From Sanguibacter inulinus (GTDB lineage Bacteria; Actinomycetota; Actinomycetes; Actinomycetales; Cellulomonadaceae): a stretch of 47,589 nucleotides of DNA. Where the stretch lies: assembly GCF_013415325.1 (NCBI RefSeq), contig NZ_JACBYE010000033.1:1-47589 (forward strand), given 5' to 3'. The notes under the pieces were generated by a model. It was not told the DNA's origin. It saw only the letters and a program-made list of their open reading frames with translations, and did no database searches. Positions 26,282 to 34,302 of this stretch are shown piece by piece (position 1 is the first letter of the stretch; the number at the start of each line of letters is the position of its first letter). The position numbers and the translations under genes were made by a program.

Positions 26282-26299
26282 GCCCGCGCAGCAGCGGGC
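26282..26299. terminator. Short bidirectional hairpin
   Basis: GCCCGC (26282-26287) pairs with GCGGGC (26294-26299) around a 6-base loop. It occupies almost the whole 21-base gap between convergent dapF and the methyltransferase gene. Confidence 0.45.
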
Positions 26300-26300
26300 C

Positions 26301-26954
26301 TCAGCCTGCGACGACCTCGATCACCCGGAAGCCCTTGGCCGACGCGAGCTTGGTCGCCACGGCCTCGAAGGGAGCGCCCTCGGGCGTGCGGACCTCCGCA
26401 GTCGTCCCGTCGTAGCGGTCGTTCATCCACCCCATGAGCGAGTCCGCGCCGAGGTTGCGCTGCACCACCAGGTAGGCCGACCCGCCGGGCACGAGGCGCG
26501 GCAGCCACCTGTCGAGCATCGAGTGCAGCATCTCCTTGCCGACCCGGATCGGCGGGTTGGACCAGATCTGGGCGAGACGGACGTCCGCCGGGACGTCGTC
26601 GGGCGTGCACGCGGTGATCCCGTCGAGGCCGAGCCGTGACGCGTTGCGGCGCGTGAGGTCGAGCGAGCGCTCGTTGACGTCGACGGCCCACACCCGCGCC
26701 AGCGGGTTCTGCATCGCCATGGTCAGCGCCACGGGCCCCCAGCCGCACCCGAGGTCGAGCACGTCACCCGTCGGCGGGCCGGACACCGTGCGCAGGAGCA
26801 CCTGGGTGCCGAGGTCCAGCCGGCCGGGCGAGAAGATGCCCCCTGCGGTCTCGACGTCCACGCTCGTGCCGTCGAGGACGACGGTGAGTGCCCGGCGCTC
26901 GGCAGAGGAGGCCGGCTCAGCGGTGAAGTAGTGGTCTGGGGTCTGATCGCTCAC
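26301..26954 (-). CDS. Class I SAM-dependent methyltransferase (RsmC-like)
   Basis: A 217-residue protein with the MTS domain pattern: D-L-G-C-G-W-G SAM-binding loop near residue 67, acidic D-V-N-E after the second strand, and a S-N-P-P-I-R motif near residue 131. That motif matches the N-P-P-[YFWI] of enzymes that methylate exocyclic amino groups of bases, such as 16S rRNA G1207 (RsmC). The N-terminal half of two-domain RsmC is missing, as in other actinobacterial homologs. The GTG start at 26954 is preceded at 8 bases by TACGAT and no ribosome site. The exact substrate is not certain. Confidence 0.88.
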   Translation of the reverse strand: MSDQTPDHYFTAEPASSAERRALTVVLDGTSVDVETAGGIFSPGRLDLGTQVLLRTVSGPPTGDVLDLGCGWGPVALTMAMQNPLARVWAVDVNERSLDLTRRNASRLGLDGITACTPDDVPADVRLAQIWSNPPIRVGKEMLHSMLDRWLPRLVPGGSAYLVVQRNLGADSLMGWMNDRYDGTTAEVRTPEGAPFEAVATKLASAKGFRVIEVVAG

Positions 26955-26962
26955 AACGCGTC

Positions 26963-26968
26963 ATCGTA
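26963..26968 (-). promoter_or_regulatory. Candidate -10 box of the methyltransferase gene
   Basis: Minus-strand TACGAT, 8 bases before the GTG at 26954; no Shine-Dalgarno sequence. Confidence 0.35.
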
Positions 26969-27076
26969 GGCCCAGCCGGGCCGCAGCAGTTCATCTGTGC
27001 GCAAAAAGTCTTCGGCGCAGGCGGCCCTCGTGGGAACCTAGAGGGACACGAACACCACCATCCACGAAGGACGTGC

Positions 27077-28624
27077 ATGACGAACAGCCACGAACCGCGC
27101 CCCGAACCTGCTCAGGGTCCGTCGCCGACGACAGACCAGCACGTCGGCGTCGCGGCACCGTCGGCGCGGGACATCGCGAGCGACGTCGTCGCCCGTGTCC
27201 TCGCGCGGGCGGGGACGGCACGAGCAGACGGCGGGACCCAGCACTCCGCCCACGACGGCGACCAGCTCGACCTCGCCGAGCGGTCTGCGTTGCGACGTGT
27301 CGCGAACCTCTCGACCGAGCTCGAGGACGTCACCGAGGTCGAGTACCGCCAGCTGCGCCTGGAGAAGGTCGTCCTCGTCGGGCTCTGGGCCCGCGACGCG
27401 GCCGACGCCGAGGTCTCGCTCCGCGAGCTCGCGGCGCTCGCCGAGACCGCCGGGTCCCAGGTGCTCGACGGCCTCCTGCAGCGCCGCCAGACCCCCGACC
27501 CGGGGACCTACCTCGGCTCGGGCAAGGCCGCCGAGCTCGCGGCCGTCGTCGCCGGGACCGGCGCCGACACCGTGATCGTCGACGGCGACCTCGCCCCGTC
27601 CCAGCGTCGTGCACTCGAGGACATCATCAAGGTCAAGGTCGTCGACCGGACAGCGCTGATCCTCGACATCTTCGCCCAGCACGCGAAGTCCCGAGAGGGC
27701 AAGGCCCAGGTCGAGCTCGCCCAGCTCGAGTACCTCCTCCCGCGCCTGCGAGGCTGGGGAGAGTCGATGTCCCGCCAGGCCGGTGGCCAGGTCGGTGGCG
27801 CCGGGGCAGGCATGGGCTCGCGCGGACCGGGTGAGACGAAGATCGAGCTCGACCGTCGTCGCATCCGCAACCGCATGGCCAAGCTGCGCCGGGAGATCGC
27901 CGCGATGGCGCCCTCCCGCGAGACCAAGCGGTCCTCGCGCAAGCGCAACGCGATCCCGTCGGTCGCGATCGCCGGCTACACCAACGCCGGCAAGTCGAGC
28001 CTGCTCAACGCCCTGACGGGTGCCGGGGTGCTCGTCGAGAACGCGCTCTTCGCGACCCTCGACCCGACGGTGCGACGCACCAAGACCCCTGACGGTCGCG
28101 TGTACACGCTCGCGGACACCGTCGGGTTCGTCAGGTCGCTGCCGCACCAGCTCGTCGAGGCCTTCAGGTCGACCCTCGAAGAGGTCGCCGACTCCGACCT
28201 CCTGCTGCACGTGGTCGACGCCTCGCACCCCGACCCCGAAGGTCAGATCGCTGCCGTGAGGCACGTGCTCGAGGGGATCCCCGGGGCGCTCGACGTCCCC
28301 GAGGTCATCGTGCTCAACAAGGCCGACCTCGCCGACCCCGACACCATCGCCCGGCTGCGCAGCCGGGAGCGCACGACCCTCGTGGTGTCTGCGCACACGG
28401 GGGAGGGCATCACCGAGCTGCTCGACTTCATCTCGGCGGCGCTCCCGCACCCCGGGGTGACGGTCGACCTGATCGTCCCGTACAGCCGGGGAGACCTCGT
28501 CAACCGCGTGCACCTCGAGGGTGAGATCGACCACCTCGAGCACGTCGGCGAGGGCACCCTGCTGCGTGGTCGGGTGGACGACGAGCTCGCAGCAGAGCTC
28601 GCCGCCGTGGCCGTCCGCTCCTGA
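27077..28624 (+). CDS. hflX: GTPase HflX
   Basis: Ribosome-associated GTPase that splits stalled or hibernating 70S ribosomes. The 515-residue protein has an N-terminal nucleotide-binding domain with G-S-G-K-A-A-E-L, the family linker G-P-G-E-T-K-I-E-L-D-R-R-R, then the G domain with G1 G-Y-T-N-A-G-K-S-S (300-308), G3 D-T-V-G-F-V and G4 N-K-A-D. The first 70 residues are variable. ATG 27077 has GAAGG 6 bases upstream. The long paired segment after the stop merges into the dinG promoter. Mycobacterial and listerial HflX-class proteins affect macrolide tolerance; whether this one does is unknown. Confidence 0.95.
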   Translation: MTNSHEPRPEPAQGPSPTTDQHVGVAAPSARDIASDVVARVLARAGTARADGGTQHSAHDGDQLDLAERSALRRVANLSTELEDVTEVEYRQLRLEKVVLVGLWARDAADAEVSLRELAALAETAGSQVLDGLLQRRQTPDPGTYLGSGKAAELAAVVAGTGADTVIVDGDLAPSQRRALEDIIKVKVVDRTALILDIFAQHAKSREGKAQVELAQLEYLLPRLRGWGESMSRQAGGQVGGAGAGMGSRGPGETKIELDRRRIRNRMAKLRREIAAMAPSRETKRSSRKRNAIPSVAIAGYTNAGKSSLLNALTGAGVLVENALFATLDPTVRRTKTPDGRVYTLADTVGFVRSLPHQLVEAFRSTLEEVADSDLLLHVVDASHPDPEGQIAAVRHVLEGIPGALDVPEVIVLNKADLADPDTIARLRSRERTTLVVSAHTGEGITELLDFISAALPHPGVTVDLIVPYSRGDLVNRVHLEGEIDHLEHVGEGTLLRGRVDDELAAELAAVAVRS

Positions 28625-28630
28625 GCACCC

Positions 28631-28671
28631 ACGGTCCGGGGCCGGTCTCGATGAGGCCTTCCCCGGACCGT
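28631..28671 (+). terminator. hflX hairpin abutting the dinG promoter
   Basis: An 11-bp perfect stem (28631-28641 with 28661-28671), plus an inner 6-bp paired segment with one G-T. The last stem base is the first T of the dinG -10 box. Confidence 0.6.
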
Positions 28672-28676
28672 AGACT
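28671..28676 (+). promoter_or_regulatory. Candidate -10 box of a leaderless dinG transcript
   Basis: TAGACT, 6 bases before the GTG at 28683. I found no LexA box here, so dinG does not look SOS-controlled by its proximal promoter. Confidence 0.5.
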
Positions 28677-28682
28677 CCTCGG

Positions 28683-30761
28683 GTGAAGGACACCCCGCAC
28701 GCCACGACCACAGGCTCGGCCGACGAGGTGCACACGCTGCTCGACCTCGCCGTCGGCGCACTCGGCGGCGGCCGCCGCGACGGGCAGCACGACATGGCCG
28801 AGGCCGTGTCGACCGCCATGACCTCTGGCGAGCACCTGCTGGTCCAGGCCGGGACCGGCACCGGCAAGTCGCTCGGCTATCTCGTGCCGGCCGTCCACCA
28901 CGCCGTCAACGCCGGCGAGCGCGTGATCGTCTCGACCGCGACCCTCGCGCTCCAGCGCCAGATCATGTCCCGCGACCTCCCCCTGGTCGCGGAGGCTCTC
29001 GCGGACCACCTGCCCCGCCGTCCCACGCTCGCCCTGCTCAAGGGCTGGCACAACTACGCCTGCCTGCACAAGATCGACGGCGGCTACCCGGCCGACGACG
29101 CGGGCACCCTCTTCGACATGCCCCGCTCCGAGGGCCCTGCAGAGCCGCTCACCGGCGGCGAAGCCGTCCCGGCGGCGGAGGCCGCGAGCCTCGGGCAGCA
29201 GGTCGTCAGGCTCCGCGAGTGGGCACGGACGACCGACACCGGTGACCGGGACGACCTCGTCCCCGGCGTCCCGGACCGTGCGTGGCGCCAGGTCTCGGTG
29301 ACCTCGCTCGAGTGCCTGGGCCAGCGCTGCCCGCTCATCGAGGAGTGCTTCCCGGAGCAGGCCAGGGCCCTGGCCCGCGAGGCCGACGTCGTGGTGACCA
29401 ACCACGCGATGCTCGGCATCGCGGCGACGGGCTCGCCCAACGTCCTGCCCGAGCACTCGGTCGTCGTGGCCGACGAGGCGCACGAGCTGGCCGACAGGGT
29501 CACCGCCGCGGCGACAGTCGAGCTCTCGGTCGCCTCGATCGAGCACGCAGCGCGCCAGGCTCGCCGCCACGGCGGTGTGCTGACGACCGACCTGGACGCG
29601 GCCACCTCGGACTTCGGCTCTCTCGTCGCCGGCCTGCCCGCGGAGCGTTTCCCCGACGGGCTCCCCGAGGGGGCCCGGCTCGCGGTCGCGGGCGTCCGCG
29701 ACGCCGCCCGCGGCGTGCTGAGCGAGCTCAAGCCCGAACCGCGGGCCGGGGGCGGTGAGGGCGGAGCCGACTCGGGACTCAAGATGGCCCAGTCGAGCAT
29801 GCTGCAGATCTTCGAGATCGCCGAGCGGATGACCGGTGAGGCCACGGGCTTCGACGTGCTGTGGTGCTCACGAGGTGCCGAGGGCGGCTTCGGTGCCGGG
29901 ATGTCCAAGCTGCACGCCGCCCCGCTCGGGGTGTCCGGGCTGCTCCGGACGAACCTCTGGAGCGAGAAGGTCGGCGTGCTCACGTCCGCGACTCTCGCGC
30001 TCGGCGACTCCTTCGACCCCGTCGCCCGCTCGGTCGGCCTCGAGCGTGCGGCGACCGAGGCTGACGGAACGGAGTCGAGCGGGCCTGCGCCGCGGTGGCG
30101 CGGGCTCGACGTCGGCAGCCCCTTCGACTACCCGCGCCAGGGGATCCTCTACGTCGCGAAGAGCCTGCCGACCCCGGGGCAGCAGAGCACGACCGACGAC
30201 CAGGTCGACGAGATGGCTGCGCTCATCACCGCGGCCGGCGGGCGGACGCTCGGGCTGTTCTCCTCGCGCCGGGCCGCGGAGCGCGCGGCCGAGCTGTTGC
30301 GGGAGCGCCTGGACGTGCCGATCCTCTGCCAGGGTGACGACCAGCTGCCCACCCTCGTCAAGCAGTTCGCTGCCGACGAGGCCACGTGCCTGTTCGGCAC
30401 CCTCTCGCTCTGGCAGGGGGTCGACGTCCCGGGTCCGTCCTGCCGCCTGGTGATGATCGACCGCATCCCGTTCCCTCGGCCCGACGACCCCGTCAAGGCG
30501 GCGCGCGCCCGGTACGTCGAGAGCCACGGCGGCAACGGGTTCATGCAGGTCGCGGCCACCCACGCGGCGCTCCTGCTCGCCCAGGGCGCGGGGCGGCTCG
30601 TGCGGACGGTCGAGGACAAGGGCGTGGTGGCGATCTTGGACCCCCGCCTCGTGACAGCCCGCTACGGGAAGTTCCTGGTCAGCTCGCTGCCCGACTTCTG
30701 GCGGACGACCGACCGACAGGTCGCCACTTCTGCGCTCGAGCGCCTCTCGGCCCTAGGCTGA
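28683..30761 (+). CDS. dinG: ATP-dependent helicase, DinG/XPD family
   Basis: Iron-sulfur superfamily 2 helicase that unwinds 5'-to-3', acting on R-loops and damaged forks. In 692 residues: Walker A G-T-G-T-G-K-S (57-63), four cluster cysteines C127, C211, C216 and C222 (the C-x4-C-x5-C tail of the XPD/DinG type), D-E-A-H box 264-267, and the late motifs F-G-T-L-S-L-W-Q-G-V-D and Q-G-A-G-R-L-V-R. All catalytic elements are intact. GTG 28683 gives the usual start. Bacterial annotations of this family vary between DinG and YoaA; I cannot separate the two from sequence alone. Confidence 0.93.
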   Translation: MKDTPHATTTGSADEVHTLLDLAVGALGGGRRDGQHDMAEAVSTAMTSGEHLLVQAGTGTGKSLGYLVPAVHHAVNAGERVIVSTATLALQRQIMSRDLPLVAEALADHLPRRPTLALLKGWHNYACLHKIDGGYPADDAGTLFDMPRSEGPAEPLTGGEAVPAAEAASLGQQVVRLREWARTTDTGDRDDLVPGVPDRAWRQVSVTSLECLGQRCPLIEECFPEQARALAREADVVVTNHAMLGIAATGSPNVLPEHSVVVADEAHELADRVTAAATVELSVASIEHAARQARRHGGVLTTDLDAATSDFGSLVAGLPAERFPDGLPEGARLAVAGVRDAARGVLSELKPEPRAGGGEGGADSGLKMAQSSMLQIFEIAERMTGEATGFDVLWCSRGAEGGFGAGMSKLHAAPLGVSGLLRTNLWSEKVGVLTSATLALGDSFDPVARSVGLERAATEADGTESSGPAPRWRGLDVGSPFDYPRQGILYVAKSLPTPGQQSTTDDQVDEMAALITAAGGRTLGLFSSRRAAERAAELLRERLDVPILCQGDDQLPTLVKQFAADEATCLFGTLSLWQGVDVPGPSCRLVMIDRIPFPRPDDPVKAARARYVESHGGNGFMQVAATHAALLLAQGAGRLVRTVEDKGVVAILDPRLVTARYGKFLVSSLPDFWRTTDRQVATSALERLSALG

Positions 30762-30804
30762 TCCCAGCGCGCCCCTCACCAGCGCCCGACTTCATGGAGG
30801 ACCG

Positions 30805-31800
30805 ATGAGCCAGCCTGAGACCCACCGAGCACCCGACGAGACGCCCCGCACGCGCAAGACCACGAAGGTGGCGGTCGTCGGAGCCGGCGCCGTCGGCTCG
30901 ACGATGGCCTACGCCGCGCTCATGCGCGGCTCCGCCCGCCACATCGCCCTCTACGACATCAACCGGGCCAAGGTCGAGGCAGAGGCTCTCGACCTGTCCC
31001 ACGGCATCCAGTTCATGCCGATGGCCGAGGTCGTGGGCTCTGACGACGTCGCGGTCTGCGCCGACGCCGACATCATCATGGTGACCGCCGGTGCCAAGCA
31101 GAAGCCTGGCCAGACCCGGCTCGACCTCGCCGAGGCGACCATCAGCCTGGTGTCGAAGATCCTCCCCGAGCTCCTCGCGGTCGCCCCCGACGCCACCTAC
31201 GTCATGGTGACCAACCCCGTCGACATCGTCACCTACGCGGCGCTCAAGATCTCAGGCCTGCCCCCCACGCAGCTCTTCGGCTCGGGCACCGTGCTCGACT
31301 CGTCCCGCCTGCGGTTCCTCATCGCCCAGCACTGCGGGGTCGCGGTCCAGAACGTCCACGCGTACATGGCCGGCGAGCACGGGGACAGCGAGATCCCGCT
31401 GTGGAGCTCGGCCACCATCGGTGGGGTGCCCCTGCTCGAGTGGGACGCGATCGACGGCCGCGAGCCCCTCACTGCCCAGGTCCGCGACGAGATCGCCCAC
31501 GAGGTCATCAACTCCGCCTACCGCATCATCGAGGGCAAGGGGGCGACCAACTACGCCGTCGCGCTCGCCGGGTCCAGGATCATCGAGGCCGTCCTCAACG
31601 ACGAGCACCGCGTGCTGCCCGTCTCGACGCTGCTCGACGACTACTACGGCATCAGCGACATCTGCCTCTCGGTCCCCTCGATCGTCGGACGGCACGGCGT
31701 GACCGACAAGCTGCAGGTCCCGCTCTCCCCGGTCGAGATCCGTGGGCTCCAGCACTCGGCGACCTCCCTCAAGGAGGTTGCTCGCCGCTTCGGCGTCTGA
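30805..31800 (+). CDS. ldh: L-lactate dehydrogenase
   Basis: Reduces pyruvate to L-lactate with NADH, regenerating NAD in fermentation. The 331-residue protein has the Rossmann motif V-G-A-G-A-V-G-S, the mobile loop segment G-Q-T-R-L-D-L, V-T-N-P-V-D, and the catalytic H192 within G-E-H-G-D-S-E. Gln in the loop favours lactate over malate dehydrogenase specificity. ATG 30805 has GGAGG (30796-30800) 4 bases upstream. TAGGCT at 30754-30759 could be its -10 box, overlapping the end of dinG. It ends at a very strong hairpin shared with lexA. It implies a facultatively fermentative metabolism. Confidence 0.95.
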   Translation: MSQPETHRAPDETPRTRKTTKVAVVGAGAVGSTMAYAALMRGSARHIALYDINRAKVEAEALDLSHGIQFMPMAEVVGSDDVAVCADADIIMVTAGAKQKPGQTRLDLAEATISLVSKILPELLAVAPDATYVMVTNPVDIVTYAALKISGLPPTQLFGSGTVLDSSRLRFLIAQHCGVAVQNVHAYMAGEHGDSEIPLWSSATIGGVPLLEWDAIDGREPLTAQVRDEIAHEVINSAYRIIEGKGATNYAVALAGSRIIEAVLNDEHRVLPVSTLLDDYYGISDICLSVPSIVGRHGVTDKLQVPLSPVEIRGLQHSATSLKEVARRFGV

Positions 31801-31807
31801 CCCGCAC

Positions 31808-31869
31808 CCCCAGCACGCAGCAGAGCGCCGCACCCCTCGTGGGGTGCGGCGCTCTGCTGCGTGCTGGGG
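31808..31869. terminator. Large perfect palindrome between ldh and lexA
   Basis: Arms 31808-31836 and 31841-31869 are 29 bases long, fully complementary, with a TCGT tetraloop. Convergent genes flank it, so it can stop transcription from both sides. No T run follows. Confidence 0.85.
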
Positions 31870-31916
31870 AGCTGGGGAGCTGGCTGGCCAGCCGGGCCAC
31901 GGCCCGCGCGTCGCTG

Positions 31917-32717
31917 TCAGAGGCTGCGCAGGACCGTGACGATGCGGCCGAGGATGGTCGCCTCGTCGCCCAGGATCGGTGAGAACGCGTCGTTGTGCGG
32001 CATGAGCCACACGTGCCCGTCGATGCGCTTGAAGGTCTTCACGGTCGCCTCTCCGTCGATCATCGCGGCGACGATCTCACCGTTCTCCGCCACGGGCTGA
32101 CGGCGCACCACGACCCAGTCGCCGTCGCAGATCGCGGCGTCGATCATCGACTCGCCGGAGACCTTGAGCAGGAACAGCTCGCCGTCTCCCACCAGCTGAC
32201 GGGGGAGGGGGAAGACGTCTTCGACCATCTGCTCCGCGAGGATCGGGCCACCCGCGGCGATGCGGCCGACGACAGGCACGTAGGACGGCGACGGGTGGTT
32301 GTCCTGGTCCTCGTCGGTCGACGCACGGACGGGCAGCGGGACCGAGCGCAGCGTGCGTCCGGTGGTGCGCCCGGTCAGCTCGGTCGTGCTGGAGTCGGCG
32401 GCGGGCCCCTGGGTGACGAGCTCCATCGCGCGCGGCCGGTTCGGGTCGCGACGCAGGTAGCCCTTGCGCTCGAGGGTGGTCAGCTGGTGCTTGACGCTCG
32501 ACGGGCTGGTCAGCCCGACGGCCTCACCGATCTCGCGCATGCTCGGCGCGTAGCCGCGCGTCTCGACCGACGTGCGGATCGTGTCCAGCACGCCGCGCTG
32601 CCGCGGGGTCAGGCCGTCCGCAGCGCCGATCACCGACACAGGGTCCGTGGCAGCAGCGCTCACGCCGTCGCCCTCGGTCGTGGTCGCTCCTGACGGCGTG
32701 CTGTCCTGCGTCTTCAC
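31917..32717 (-). CDS. lexA: SOS repressor LexA
   Basis: Represses DNA-damage genes and self-cleaves on contact with RecA filaments. From the GTG at 32717 (GGAGG about 8 bases upstream) it has 266 residues. A non-conserved head of about 35 residues comes first. Next is the winged helix-turn-helix beginning L-T-P-R-Q-R-G-V-L with the recognition helix near S-S-V-K-H-Q-L. A variable linker, the Ala-Gly cleavage site in R-I-A-A-G-G-P, and the catalytic S190 and K227 follow. The frame extends to 32861, but that part overlaps the promoter. Its promoter holds a LexA box over the -35, so it is autoregulated. Confidence 0.96.
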   Translation of the reverse strand: MKTQDSTPSGATTTEGDGVSAAATDPVSVIGAADGLTPRQRGVLDTIRTSVETRGYAPSMREIGEAVGLTSPSSVKHQLTTLERKGYLRRDPNRPRAMELVTQGPAADSSTTELTGRTTGRTLRSVPLPVRASTDEDQDNHPSPSYVPVVGRIAAGGPILAEQMVEDVFPLPRQLVGDGELFLLKVSGESMIDAAICDGDWVVVRRQPVAENGEIVAAMIDGEATVKTFKRIDGHVWLMPHNDAFSPILGDEATILGRIVTVLRSL

Positions 32718-32860
32718 GTCGGGCCTCCGGTCGGTGCTGCGTGCTGCGGTCTGGTCGTCCCTGCCCCGGGTGGTCGTCGTCGCGCCGGCGCTGAGGCGGA
32801 GCCAGCAGCAGCGGCAGCAATGTCGGTGGCCCGTGGTCGAGTGTCCTTGCTGGTGGTTCA

Positions 32861-32889
32861 ACAGTAGGGCCCGGCCCCCACGACTTCAA
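32861..32889 (-). promoter_or_regulatory. lexA promoter
   Basis: Minus strand: TTGAAG (32884-32889), 17-base spacer, TACTGT (32861-32866). The -35 overlaps the SOS box at 32886-32901. Confidence 0.65.
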
Positions 32890-32901
32890 ACACCTGTTCG
32901 A
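32886..32901. promoter_or_regulatory. LexA (SOS) box in the lexA/LysM intergenic region
   Basis: TCAAAC-ACCT-GTTCGA: one base differs from the perfect dyad. It overlaps the lexA -35 and lies just upstream of the LysM gene's -35. Confidence 0.85.
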
Positions 32902-32920
32902 GCGTGTCGCGCCAGACCCC

Positions 32921-32948
32921 TTGCAATATTCTCGATCCTTCGTACAGT
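32921..32948 (+). promoter_or_regulatory. Promoter of the LysM gene
   Basis: TTGCAA (32921-32926), 16-base spacer, TACAGT (32943-32948). It is flanked by LexA-type sites at 32886 and 32955. Confidence 0.6.
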
Positions 32949-32954
32949 TGTACG

Positions 32955-32970
32955 ACGTACACATGTTCGA
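32955..32970. promoter_or_regulatory. Weaker second LexA-type site
   Basis: ACGTAC-ACAT-GTTCGA has one perfect half and a left half matching 4 of 6. It lies over the expected transcription start of the LysM gene. Confidence 0.45.
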
Positions 32971-33019
32971 ACGCGTCGCCCGGTCACCCCGACCGACGAC
33001 GATCAGGAGAGGAGTCGAC

Positions 33020-33418
33020 ATGGCCCACACCGCACAGGTGCTGACGCCCCGGCCAGAGCTGCGCCTGGTGCGAGACGGTGACGGGCGGCGCTCGTCCGCC
33101 GCGACGGCCTCTCGCGAGGGTTCGCTCCGCGACCTCCGCCTGACCCGGCGCGGGTGGTGGGTGCTGTCGGCTCTCGCTGTCGCGCTCGTCGCTGTCGGCA
33201 TGTTCCTCGGCGACCGCGCCTTCGCGAGCGCCCCGGCCGAGCCCGTCGCCGTGGCTGACCATTTCGTGGCCCCGGGGGAGACGCTGTGGCAGATCGCCGG
33301 CGCCGTCGCGCTCCCTGGCGAAGACCGCCGCGACGTGGTCGACATGCTCGTCGAGCTCAACGGTCGGTCGACGGCCTCCCTCGAGGTGGGCGAGCGCATC
33401 CTGGTCCCGGCTCGGTGA
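33020..33418 (+). CDS. LysM membrane protein divergent from lexA (SOS cell-division regulator candidate)
   Basis: A 132-residue protein with a charged cytoplasmic N-terminus (about 1-43), one membrane helix (about 45-64), and an extracytoplasmic LysM peptidoglycan-binding domain (80-131: G-E-T-L-W-Q-I-A and the V-E-L-N-G repeat). ATG 33020 follows AGGAG. Position and architecture match the lexA-divergent, damage-induced cell-wall/division proteins of actinobacteria: Rv2719c (ChiZ) in mycobacteria, and DivS in corynebacteria by position. A role in delaying division during DNA damage is therefore likely but inferred. No hydrolase domain is present here. Confidence 0.85.
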   Translation: MAHTAQVLTPRPELRLVRDGDGRRSSAATASREGSLRDLRLTRRGWWVLSALAVALVAVGMFLGDRAFASAPAEPVAVADHFVAPGETLWQIAGAVALPGEDRRDVVDMLVELNGRSTASLEVGERILVPAR

Positions 33419-33472
33419 CACGCGATATCGTCTCGACATGTGAGAAGGCAGCTGAGGAGAGTTGCTCGCCCT

Positions 33473-33493
33473 CTTAGGTCGCCCTAAGTTAGG
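33473..33493. promoter_or_regulatory. Overlapping dyads resembling a DtxR/IdeR-type operator
   Basis: CTTAGG-TCGC-CCTAAG (33473-33488) overlaps CCTAA-G-TTAGG (33483-33493). By eye the first shares about 13 of 19 positions with the iron-box consensus TTAGGTTAGSCTAACCTAA. Function unknown. Confidence 0.35.
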
Positions 33494-33627
33494 ACTACCT
33501 CATCAACCGGCTGGGGGCCGGGTTGTGAGGCGGGGTGCACGGGTGGTCATCACCAGGTACTCCGACAGCACGCCGGTGTCATGACGAGGCGAGTCGTCCA
33601 GGCACTGTGGGGACGGGGGCGTCCCGG

Positions 33628-33657
33628 ACGGAGGTGGTCGACCATGACCACCTCCGT
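33628..33657. repeat. Perfect inverted repeat in the nrdR upstream region
   Basis: Twelve-base arms 33628-33639 and 33646-33657 with a 6-base spacer. It could be an RNA hairpin ending the LysM transcript or an operator. Confidence 0.6.
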
Positions 33658-33769
33658 CTCTGTCTCCAGGCGCCGGCTGGTGGGGTATGTGCGCAGGTCT
33701 CGGAGACGCGCGTACCCTTGCGAGTGCCGCGGAGCCGTGGCATCCGAGCACGTCCAGATGGAGGCCACT

Positions 33770-34252
33770 GTGCACTGCCCGTTCTGCCGCCACGCGGACT
33801 CCCGGGTCGTCGACTCGCGAACCTCGGACGACGGCGCGTCGATCCGTCGCCGCCGGCAGTGCCCTGCGTGCTCTCGGCGCTTCACCACGCTCGAGACCGC
33901 GAGCCTCTCTGTCGTCAAGCGTTCTGGTGTCACAGAGCCGTTCAGCCGCGAGAAGGTCGTCAACGGGGTGCGCAAGGCGTGCCAGGGTCGACCCGTGAGC
34001 GAAGACGACCTCGCTCTGCTCGCCCAGCGTGTCGAGGAGAGCGTGCGGGCCACCGGCATCGCCGAGCTCGACGCCTACGAGATCGGTCTGACGATCCTCG
34101 GGCCGCTCCGTGAGCTCGACGAGGTCGCCTATCTGCGGTTCGCCTCCGTGTACCAGGCCTTCGACTCCCTCGAAGACTTCGAGGCGGCGATCAACCTGCT
34201 GCGTGCCGAGCACGAGCAGAACGACCGCGACGCAGCGTCCTCGCAGGACTGA
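33770..34252 (+). CDS. nrdR: Transcriptional repressor NrdR
   Basis: Represses ribonucleotide reductase genes in response to dATP/ATP. The 160-residue protein has the N-terminal zinc ribbon with C3, C6, C31 and C34, then an ATP-cone (about 49-139) containing [18 protein letters not shown] 33770 with GGAGG 5 bases upstream gives the universal M-H-C-P-F-C start; an ATG four codons earlier falls on the ribosome site. In many actinobacteria nrdJ sits nearby; here no reductase gene is in the window. The downstream aldo/keto reductase gene is convergent. Confidence 0.96.
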   Translation: MHCPFCRHADSRVVDSRTSDDGASIRRRRQCPACSRRFTTLETASLSVVKRSGVTEPFSREKVVNGVRKACQGRPVSEDDLALLAQRVEESVRATGIAELDAYEIGLTILGPLRELDEVAYLRFASVYQAFDSLEDFEAAINLLRAEHEQNDRDAASSQD

Positions 34253-34302
34253 TCGTCGGTCGACCCGGTCTCACCTGCAGCGTGGCCTGAGGGCTGGACC
34301 GT

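Larger units (their letters stand above)
33419..33769 (+). other. 351-base intergenic region before nrdR
   Basis: No gene is supported here. It holds two overlapping dyads at 33473-33493, a perfect 12-bp inverted repeat at 33628-33657, and a TACCCT (33713-33718) that could be a -10 box for nrdR. Confidence 0.5.

Noticed and set aside
28625-28682. LexA box before dinG
   Set aside because: Searched because dinG is SOS-induced in E. coli; no TCGAAC or GTTCGA half-site is present.
32718-32861. Longer LexA starting at 32861
   Set aside because: The extra part lies on the lexA promoter and is Cys/Thr-rich and non-conserved; GTG 32717 has GGAGG.
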